A stretch of 35,961 nt of DNA from Candidatus Kerfeldbacteria bacterium CG_4_10_14_0_8_um_filter_42_10 (GTDB taxonomy: Bacteria > Patescibacteriota > Patescibacteriia > UM-FILTER-42-10): contig PFMD01000064.1 in assembly GCA_002784945.1 (NCBI GenBank), forward strand, positions 1 to 35,961. The letters are read 5' to 3'. A model generated the notes under the pieces. It did not search any database, was not told the origin of the DNA, and saw only the letters and a list, made by a program, of their open reading frames with translations. Of this stretch, positions 25,527-32,275 are shown in pieces. The first letter of the stretch is position 1; each line of letters begins with the position of its first letter. A program made the position numbers and the translations under genes.

Positions 25527-25746
25527 GTAGGCGAGAATATGTATGCTGGATCCAACTCTCTAACGCAAAATTCGAATCGGTCAATATTACCGACCCCTCC
25601 TCTCCTCCCCTTGGCAAGGGGAGGAAACCTTATATTTCCCCTCCTTACTAAGGAGGGGTTAGGGGAGGTCTAATAAATTCGCACCAAGTTACTAAATAAT
25701 CATTCCTATTGAGCTAGAGATTTTAGAATTGCCTATTCTCGCCTAC
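25527..25746. mobile_element. Candidate MITE-like element: 13-bp perfect terminal inverted repeats flanking nested GC-rich palindromes
   Basis: GTAGGCGAGAATA (25527-25539) / TATTCTCGCCTAC (25734-25746); interior CTCCCCTTGGCAAGGGGAG and CCCCTCCTTACTAAGGAGGGG. Confidence 0.45.
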
Positions 25747-25763
25747 GCTTAATACAGAGATTC

Positions 25764-25772
25764 TGCTATAAT
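25764..25772 (+). promoter_or_regulatory. Extended -10 promoter TGCTATAAT
   Basis: Perfect TGnTATAAT 27 nt upstream of the subtilase start, no clear -35. Confidence 0.55.
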
Positions 25773-25798
25773 AAAAACATAATTTTTAATTAAAAAAC

Positions 25799-28693
25799 AT
25801 GCCTAAGAGAATCTATTTATACTCAACAATTTTAGCCGTCAGTTTCTTGACGCTATTTTTTTATTTTGATTCGGCCGCCCGGCCAGCCGCCGCTTCACCT
25901 AATCCGATCCAGGGGGAATATCGGCCCCAAACGCTGTTAGTTAAATTCCGCCCGGAAATAAAAAAATCAGTCAATGTCGAAAGCGCTAAAATTAATTTGC
26001 CCTCAGTGGAATATTTGAACAACAAATATCAGTTAAACAAAATCGATCCGCTTTTCCCCGGCGCCCGGCACGCTTTAAGCGCTCGGGGAACCACTTACCG
26101 CATGACCTTTAATTCTTCGGAACAGCTGGAAAAGATAATGGCCGATTATCAGAACAACCCGGTAGTATTAACCGTCGAACCGGATTACCGGGCAAAAGCG
26201 GAATGGTCGCCGAATGATCTTCTTTACTCGGAACAGTGGGATTTTGACACCATTAATGTCGAAGGCGCTTGGGATTATGATGATACTACTCCTAAGTATG
26301 GCGGCGATCCAGATATAGTGGTAGCGGTTGTTGATACCGGAGTGGCTTACGAGACTTATGGTTCTTACATTCAAGCCCCCGATTTGGAAGAAACTAATTT
26401 CGTGGACGGTTATGATTATGTCAATCTCGATTCCCATGCCAATGACGATAATGGCCATGGTACTCACGTGACCGGCACCATTGCTCAAAGCACCAACAAC
26501 AGTATTGGAGTGGCCGGTATCGCTTATAATTCCACTATTATGCCCATCAAAGTATTAGACGAAAATGGTTCGGGCTGGGTTTCGGATATTATTTTAGGAA
26601 TAGAATTTGCCGTTGATAATGGCGCTGATGTAATTAGCATGAGCCTTTCTTCCAGCGCTCAAGTGGATGCTTTAGACCAAGCTTGCGAAGACGCTCGGGA
26701 CGCCGGTTTGATTTTAGTGGCGGCCACCGGCAACGATGGAGAAAACTCCATTGCTTATCCCGCCAGGCATAGCGACGTGATTGGGGTCGGGGCATCCAAT
26801 TCCAGCGATTCAATCACCGCTTATTCCAATACGGGAACGGGCATTGACCTGGTAGCTCCCGGCGGAGAAGGCGTTGATCTGATAATCCAGCAGACCTGCG
26901 ATAACGCGCCTGATTGCAACTCCTTTGATTATTACGGGTTTGAAGGAACCTCCATGGCGACTCCGCACGTTTCCGCCGCAGTGGCTTTGCTTTTAGCTTA
27001 CGGAGTGGCCGCTGACAGTATTCAAGATACGCTTCAGGATTCCGCCACTGATTTGGGATCAAACGGTTATGACACCACTTATGGCTATGGCCGTTTGGAT
27101 ATTCAAGCCGCCTTCGCTTCTTTGGGTGACGACGTGGTTGATCCGACCAATCCAACCATCAAAGCTTATTCCAGCAGTACCAAGAACACGGAATATGATG
27201 AATCAACGCGCTATGATGATACCAGCGTCTATTTCGAGTGGAGCGGCGCCGATGATAATGTTGGCGTGGAGGGTTATTACGTTTACTTTGGAACCACCTC
27301 TAACGCCAATCCGGTAACGGCCGGAGATTTTCAGACCGGTACCAACTTTTCTGCGAGCGGTCTTTCGGGAGATAATCAAAGCTACTATTTTAAAGTAAAA
27401 ACCCGAGATTTTGCCGGAAACGTCACTAATACTTCGGAAATTTTCACTTATATTATTGACCTAGAAGCGGAAGCTCCGGATAACCTTGCCGCTTCCCTTG
27501 AACCGGGCGGAGTGACGGTTGCTTGGGATAATAGCGATGCTTATTCCGATCACTATGATGTTTATTGGTCTACCGAAGCCGCGGGCGACTATATTAAATT
27601 AAATTCTTCTGATATAGCTGATACCGAATATTTAGATGCGGACAGTTCCGTTTACAATACGCAAAAGGTAACTTACTACTACAAAGTTAAAACAGTGGAT
27701 GATTTAGGCAACGAAAGCGATTTCTCGGATGTTTTAACGGTAACTTATTATCCGGAAGCAGATATTATTGTCGGAGCCGGCCCCGGTGGCGGTCCCCAGG
27801 TGCGGATATTTAACCCGGACGGGACACTAGTTTCTCAATTCTTTGCTTATTCCGAAACATTCCGAGGCGGGATAAACGTGGCTGTCGGTGATTTAGATAA
27901 TGACGGGGAAAATGAAATTGTCACCGGTACCGGCCCCGGCGGCGGACCCCAAGTAAGAATATTTGACCTGAATGGTAATCCTAAATTCACCAGCGGTTTC
28001 TTTGCCTACGCGGAATATGTCCGCAACGGAGTTTATGTGGCAGTCGGTGATTTGAACGGCGATGGTTATGGCGAAATCATTACAGGAACCGGCGCGGGAT
28101 CAGGCCCCCACGTGCGAACCTTTAATCGTTTTGGTACGCCGGTGTTTTCCCCGGGTTTCTTTGCCTACGCTGAGCACGTTCGCAACGGAGTTTATGTGGC
28201 GGCCGGCGATTTAAACCGAGACGGAAAAGATGAAATAATCACCGGCACCGGGCCAGGCAGCGGCCCCCACGTTCGAACTTTCAATTACTTGGGACAACCA
28301 ATCTTTACTCCCGGCTTCTTTCCTTATGACTCGGCTTTTCGAGGAGGAGTCAGGGTAGGCATTGGCGATTTAGACGGCAACGGCAAAGATGAAATTATCA
28401 CCTCGCCTGGTACTGGCGGCGGACCCCAAGTGAGAGCGTTTGATCGTTTTGGCATTCCCCGAGTGACTAACGGCTTCTTTGCCTTTGATTCTAGTTTTCA
28501 CGGCGGAATATTTATTGCCAGCAGTGACACCAATCAAGACGGCAAAGATGAAATAATCACCAGCATCGGCTCTCAAAGCAGCCCGCTAATTCGGGTGTTT
28601 AATCCCACCGGCTCGACGATATTAGAAGAATTTTACGGCTTAGCCGAAACCTTTACCGGCGGGATCAATGTTGCGGCCGGAGTGATGGATTAA
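25799..28693 (+). CDS. Secreted S8 (subtilisin-like) peptidase with Fn3-like region and C-terminal FG-GAP/VCBS-like repeats
   Basis: Catalytic motifs VVDTGV, GHGTHVTGTIA, GTSMATPHVSA; about six 'GDLNxDGxxEIITGTGPGxGPxVRxF' repeats. Confidence 0.95.
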   Translation: MPKRIYLYSTILAVSFLTLFFYFDSAARPAAASPNPIQGEYRPQTLLVKFRPEIKKSVNVESAKINLPSVEYLNNKYQLNKIDPLFPGARHALSARGTTYRMTFNSSEQLEKIMADYQNNPVVLTVEPDYRAKAEWSPNDLLYSEQWDFDTINVEGAWDYDDTTPKYGGDPDIVVAVVDTGVAYETYGSYIQAPDLEETNFVDGYDYVNLDSHANDDNGHGTHVTGTIAQSTNNSIGVAGIAYNSTIMPIKVLDENGSGWVSDIILGIEFAVDNGADVISMSLSSSAQVDALDQACEDARDAGLILVAATGNDGENSIAYPARHSDVIGVGASNSSDSITAYSNTGTGIDLVAPGGEGVDLIIQQTCDNAPDCNSFDYYGFEGTSMATPHVSAAVALLLAYGVAADSIQDTLQDSATDLGSNGYDTTYGYGRLDIQAAFASLGDDVVDPTNPTIKAYSSSTKNTEYDESTRYDDTSVYFEWSGADDNVGVEGYYVYFGTTSNANPVTAGDFQTGTNFSASGLSGDNQSYYFKVKTRDFAGNVTNTSEIFTYIIDLEAEAPDNLAASLEPGGVTVAWDNSDAYSDHYDVYWSTEAAGDYIKLNSSDIADTEYLDADSSVYNTQKVTYYYKVKTVDDLGNESDFSDVLTVTYYPEADIIVGAGPGGGPQVRIFNPDGTLVSQFFAYSETFRGGINVAVGDLDNDGENEIVTGTGPGGGPQVRIFDLNGNPKFTSGFFAYAEYVRNGVYVAVGDLNGDGYGEIITGTGAGSGPHVRTFNRFGTPVFSPGFFAYAEHVRNGVYVAAGDLNRDGKDEIITGTGPGSGPHVRTFNYLGQPIFTPGFFPYDSAFRGGVRVGIGDLDGNGKDEIITSPGTGGGPQVRAFDRFGIPRVTNGFFAFDSSFHGGIFIASSDTNQDGKDEIITSIGSQSSPLIRVFNPTGSTILEEFYGLAETFTGGINVAAGVMD

Positions 28694-28696
28694 AAT

Positions 28697-28747
28697 TAGC
28701 TTCTTAGCTTATTAGCTGGTAGCTTTTTAGAAAATTCTAAGAAGCTA
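28697..28747. repeat. TAGCTTCTTAG/CTAAGAAGCTA hairpin, same family as 15663-15765
   Basis: Exact arms 28697-28707 and 28737-28747. Confidence 0.75.
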
Positions 28748-28788
28748 CTTCCTACAGGCTACAAGCTAATCTCCTAATTTCCTATTCC

Positions 28789-29160
28789 ATGCATACCAAA
28801 TTCCAAGGCAAAGTAATTCGTGGTGATGGCCTGGGGCGCAAGTTGGGATACCCCACCGCTAATTTAAACCGGCCGAAAAATAGAAAGATTCCCAGAGGGG
28901 TATTCGCCGCCCGAGTGCGGGTGCTTAAAAAAAATTATCAGGGAGTGGCCGTGCTGGGCATTCCTTCTGTTGCTGACGGAAAACCAAAATTAGAAATCCA
29001 CATTCTGGATTTTAATAAAATTATTTATGGAAAATGGTTTTCCGTTATTTTAATAAAGAAAATCAGGCCATTAAAAACCGATCAATCAAAAAAAGAATTA
29101 ATCAAAACAATTAAAGACGATTGTCAAAAAACCAGAAAAATTCTAAGAACAACGGAATAA
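28789..29160 (+). CDS. Stand-alone riboflavin kinase (RibF C-terminal domain type)
   Basis: GDGLGRKLGYPTANL, RGVFAARV, LEIHILDFN; no FAD-synthetase domain attached. Confidence 0.88.
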   Translation: MHTKFQGKVIRGDGLGRKLGYPTANLNRPKNRKIPRGVFAARVRVLKKNYQGVAVLGIPSVADGKPKLEIHILDFNKIIYGKWFSVILIKKIRPLKTDQSKKELIKTIKDDCQKTRKILRTTE

Positions 29161-29370
29161 TTTTTTTCTTGTAATGTATAGCGCCTAACCAATGGCGTTT
29201 TATTATTTGGGGAATAGGGAATGGGGAACGTGAAGTGCGTTTCGGAGTGCGGATAAAGGAGCGTGTATTAAAACCTTACTCCCCATGCCTCACTCCTTAA
29301 ACTCATTACTCATTCCACACCCCCTCTGCACAGTGTATTATGGCTTGAATTCAGAGGCTCTGCCGAACCA

Positions 29371-29399
29371 TTGACAATAAACAAAAAATATACTACCAT
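29371..29399 (+). promoter_or_regulatory. Putative promoter TTGACA-N17-TACCAT
   Basis: Consensus -35 upstream of the 29531 CDS. Confidence 0.45.
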
Positions 29400-29530
29400 A
29401 ACCAGTTCTTTTATTCCCGTTCTTTTTTATATGAATATATAGAAAAACCGCAGTACCAAACAGTTACAATCAACCACCTGAAACCCCGCCAGCCGCCGTG
29501 CGCCGCTGGCAGGCAATGAATGGAGGAAGA

Positions 29531-30439
29531 ATGAGTCAACAAAACATGAGCATGGAAGCGTTCCTGTCACGAACCAGCTTCGGTCTTATCTTAAGGGTAT
29601 TTGCCCAGAAGGAGGCCGACATTTCCAATCGGATTGAAATGGTTCGCGAATTAGTGGAACGGGCAGCCGGTGTATCGGTGTTTGGTCATCGCTTTCTGAA
29701 AGCAATTGACGTGCTGGTCTGGGCGGACAACCGCTACGAGTCAGATTGTGGAAAAACCACGTCGGCTTTGCGCAAAGCAGTGCCCAAGAAAGTAAACGGT
29801 GTACTGGTACCGATCAGTGAAGTTCGCCACGGAGATTTGTTCTGTGGCATTCTAAACCATGGCATTGGTTTGCAGTCGCGCCGGGGCATAGACTACAGTA
29901 TGATTGTCTCACCCGAAGCGTTCAGCTACCTGAACACCGAAACTACGGATCAAATGGTATTTGCCGCGACAAAAGGTGCCCTGGCCGTTGGTGTGGCGAT
30001 TAACGAATTGACCCAGTCCATTCTTGAAGGTCGGATCGCAAACACTTTCGCCATGTGGCATAACCTCTCCTTGCTTACCGTGGGCGGATTCGATCTGCGT
30101 GCTGCCAAACCGATTGCTGACGACCGTATTGCTGAATATGTGCGCGGTTGGCATCCAGACAAAGGCGAAGTTTTTTACCAAATTGCCGGCGTGGAGGAAG
30201 TAATTCCCCTGGCTCGCCTTGCCGAGACTTATGGACCATGTATTGCGCCAATTATGCCGCAAGGCGAAGGGGTGCAACGTTACGTGGTTCCGGATCCCAT
30301 CAAGAGTCCTGAGCTCTATCTCCGCCATGTTTCCAAAATGGGAACAAAGCTGGAGCGTCAATCCCATCATCTTGCCCAAATCGGATTTGATCTAACTTAC
30401 CTAAAGGGCGGAGTGATGCCGGATTACCGCACTGTCTAA
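29531..30439 (+). CDS. Hypothetical protein (302 aa), no family recognised with confidence
   Basis: ATG 29531 preceded by GGAGG (29522-29526); ORF-track start 29498 lacks comparable RBS. Confidence 0.75.
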   Translation: MSQQNMSMEAFLSRTSFGLILRVFAQKEADISNRIEMVRELVERAAGVSVFGHRFLKAIDVLVWADNRYESDCGKTTSALRKAVPKKVNGVLVPISEVRHGDLFCGILNHGIGLQSRRGIDYSMIVSPEAFSYLNTETTDQMVFAATKGALAVGVAINELTQSILEGRIANTFAMWHNLSLLTVGGFDLRAAKPIADDRIAEYVRGWHPDKGEVFYQIAGVEEVIPLARLAETYGPCIAPIMPQGEGVQRYVVPDPIKSPELYLRHVSKMGTKLERQSHHLAQIGFDLTYLKGGVMPDYRTV

Positions 30440-30479
30440 AGCCCTGCCTTAAGAACAGGAATTAATCGAACGTTATATC

Positions 30480-30516
30480 CCGCCATTCGCAGCAATGCGT
30501 TTGGCGGATTTTTTTA
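30480..30516 (+). terminator. Rho-independent terminator
   Basis: CCGCCA...TGGCGG with inner CGCA/TGCG pair then ATTTTTTT. Confidence 0.8.
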
Positions 30517-30521
30517 TCGTG

Positions 30522-30594
30522 ATTCGCGATTCCTGATTCGCGAATCGCAAATTTTAGTCACAGAACAAGGAATCACGAATCAGGAATCGCGAAT
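30522..30594. repeat. 19-bp perfect inverted repeat ATTCGCGATTCCTGATTCG/CGAATCAGGAATCGCGAAT with internally repetitive arms
   Basis: Exact arms 30522-30540 and 30576-30594. Confidence 0.85.
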
Positions 30595-30648
30595 AGCTAT
30601 TTAGAATCCTGTTTCCATAATCTTTGAATTTGCATTAAGATATAGAAT

Positions 30649-31974
30649 ATGAACAGCTTCAAATCTCTTATCAAAAAATTCGCCCCTTCTTTTCTGATCG
30701 AGTGGTACCATTTTATCCTTTCTTATCTGGGCGCCTTTTGGTATGGCAATCCCTCTGAAAAAATGGTGGTCATTGGCGTAACGGGCACTAACGGCAAATC
30801 AACCGTGGTGAGTTTAATCGGGAATATTTTGAAAGCGGCCGGTCAAAAAGTAGTCTGGATGTCCACCGCTAATTTTCATCTGGCCGGAAAAGAATGGCTG
30901 AACGACCAGAAGATGACCATGTTAGGCCGGTTCAAAACCCAAAAATTATTGCAAGACGGCGTTAGGTCCGGCTGTAAATACGCTGTTATTGAAACTTCTT
31001 CCGAAGGAATCAAGCAGTACCGCCATTTAGGAATCAATTATGACGCGGCGGTATTTACTAATTTGACGCCGGAACACTTGGAAGCGCACGGCAGTTTTGA
31101 AAATTACAAAAAAGCCAAGGGAAAACTGTTTCAGCATCTTACCAAGCGGCCAAGGAAAAAAATTGACAATCAAGTAATCAAAAAAACAAGCGTGGTCAAT
31201 GCGGACGATCAGTATGCCGATTACTTTTTGAATTTCCCCGCTGATCAAAAAATAACTTATTCCGTTGACCGCCCGTCCGATTTTCAGGCAGTTGATATTG
31301 AGTTGAGTCCAGAGAAAAGTAATTTCAAAACTGGCAACCAGCCTTATCAAACAAATCTTCTGGGAAAGGTAAATATCTACAATTGCTTGGCCGCCATTAG
31401 CGTCGCAAGAACCTTAGATATGCCCAACGAAATTATCCTAAAGGCATTGGCGCAATTTTTAGGAATGCCGGGCCGGTTTGAATTTATCGACGAAGGCCAG
31501 GATTTCCAATTAATGGTGGATTACGCTCCGGAACCGGAGTCAATGCGAAAATTATACGAAACTCTCCAACTTTTTAAGTTTAATAAAATAATCCATGTCT
31601 TAGGCTCTACCGGCGGCGGCCGAGACAAGGCCCGTCGTCCCATCTTAGGTCAATTAGCCGCAGAGAATGCCGATGTAGTAATTATTACCAATGAAGATCC
31701 TTATGATGAAAATCCTCAAACCATTATTGACGAGGTGGCTCAAGGAGCGGAAGATAAAGGAAAAGTCCTGAATCAAAATCTATTCAAAATATTAGATCGT
31801 CGGGAAGCAATTAAAAAGGCGTTGTCTTTAGCCAAAGAAAGCGAAGATGCGCATCTTCGCTTTCTGGTGCTGATTACCGGCAAAGGATGTGAACAGTTCA
31901 TTTGCGTGGCCAATGGCAAAAAAATTCCTTGGGATGATCGCAAGGTGGTAAGGGAGTTGATAACGAAAAAATAA
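30649..31974 (+). CDS. Mur ligase family protein, MurE-like
   Basis: GVTGTNGKSTVVSLI, 'VFTNLTPEHLEAHGSFENY', 'GSTGGGRDKARRP', 'ITNEDPYDENPQTIIDEV'. Confidence 0.9.
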   Translation: MNSFKSLIKKFAPSFLIEWYHFILSYLGAFWYGNPSEKMVVIGVTGTNGKSTVVSLIGNILKAAGQKVVWMSTANFHLAGKEWLNDQKMTMLGRFKTQKLLQDGVRSGCKYAVIETSSEGIKQYRHLGINYDAAVFTNLTPEHLEAHGSFENYKKAKGKLFQHLTKRPRKKIDNQVIKKTSVVNADDQYADYFLNFPADQKITYSVDRPSDFQAVDIELSPEKSNFKTGNQPYQTNLLGKVNIYNCLAAISVARTLDMPNEIILKALAQFLGMPGRFEFIDEGQDFQLMVDYAPEPESMRKLYETLQLFKFNKIIHVLGSTGGGRDKARRPILGQLAAENADVVIITNEDPYDENPQTIIDEVAQGAEDKGKVLNQNLFKILDRREAIKKALSLAKESEDAHLRFLVLITGKGCEQFICVANGKKIPWDDRKVVRELITKK

Positions 31975-31985
31975 TCGAAATTCCA

Positions 31986-32013
31986 GAAGGCGCGATTCGC
32001 GAATCGCGCCTTC
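31986..32013. repeat. 28-nt perfect palindrome GAAGGCGCGATTCGCGAATCGCGCCTTC
   Basis: 14/14 pairs, 12 nt after murE-like stop. Confidence 0.88.
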
Positions 32014-32074
32014 TTAGCTCTTGTGGACAATCTGTGGCTTTCTTTTTTCGAGCGTAACAGGAGATTATTAAAAA

Positions 32075-32123
32075 TTGGCTTAACCTAGGCCAATCCGAAT
32101 AACTATTGGCTAATCTTAGCCAA
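32075..32123. promoter_or_regulatory. Two operator-like dyads TTGGCTTAACCTAGGCCAA and TTGGCTAATCTTAGCCAA upstream of rpoB promoter
   Basis: Dyads 32075-32093 and 32106-32123, centre spacing about 30 bp. Confidence 0.6.
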
Positions 32124-32158
32124 ATATGTTTCAAAAAACGGCTTTTTGACTAAAATAC

Positions 32159-32188
32159 TTGACAAATCTGTTTTTTAACTGATAGTAT
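32159..32188 (+). promoter_or_regulatory. rpoB promoter TTGACA-N18-TAGTAT
   Basis: Near-consensus hexamers upstream of rpoB. Confidence 0.65.
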
Positions 32189-32210
32189 CTATTTATGCAC
32201 AATTTAATAA

Positions 32211-32268
32211 AGTGAAGACTGGAATAGTCTTAATCACTCTCTTCTCGCAAAATAATATTGAGAAGAGA
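32211..32268 (+). promoter_or_regulatory. rpoB 5' leader with two consecutive hairpins, the second pairing an RBS-like GAGAAGAGA
   Basis: AGTGAAGACT/AGTCTT-aat-CACT and TCTCTTCTC (32238-32246)/GAGAAGAGA (32260-32268). Confidence 0.55.
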
Positions 32269-32275
32269 CCGTTTT

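Noticed and set aside
25565-25585. TTCGAATC word suggesting a tRNA T-arm
   Set aside because: No acceptor, D or anticodon arm can be built around it.
26814-27155. 113-aa minus-strand ORF opposite the subtilase
   Set aside because: Antisense to a well-supported CDS with catalytic motifs; no RBS or family signal.
27765-28690. CRISPR-like regular repetition
   Set aside because: Period about 150-160 bp encodes protein repeats (FG-GAP-like); no short identical repeat/spacer structure. No CRISPR array elsewhere in the window.
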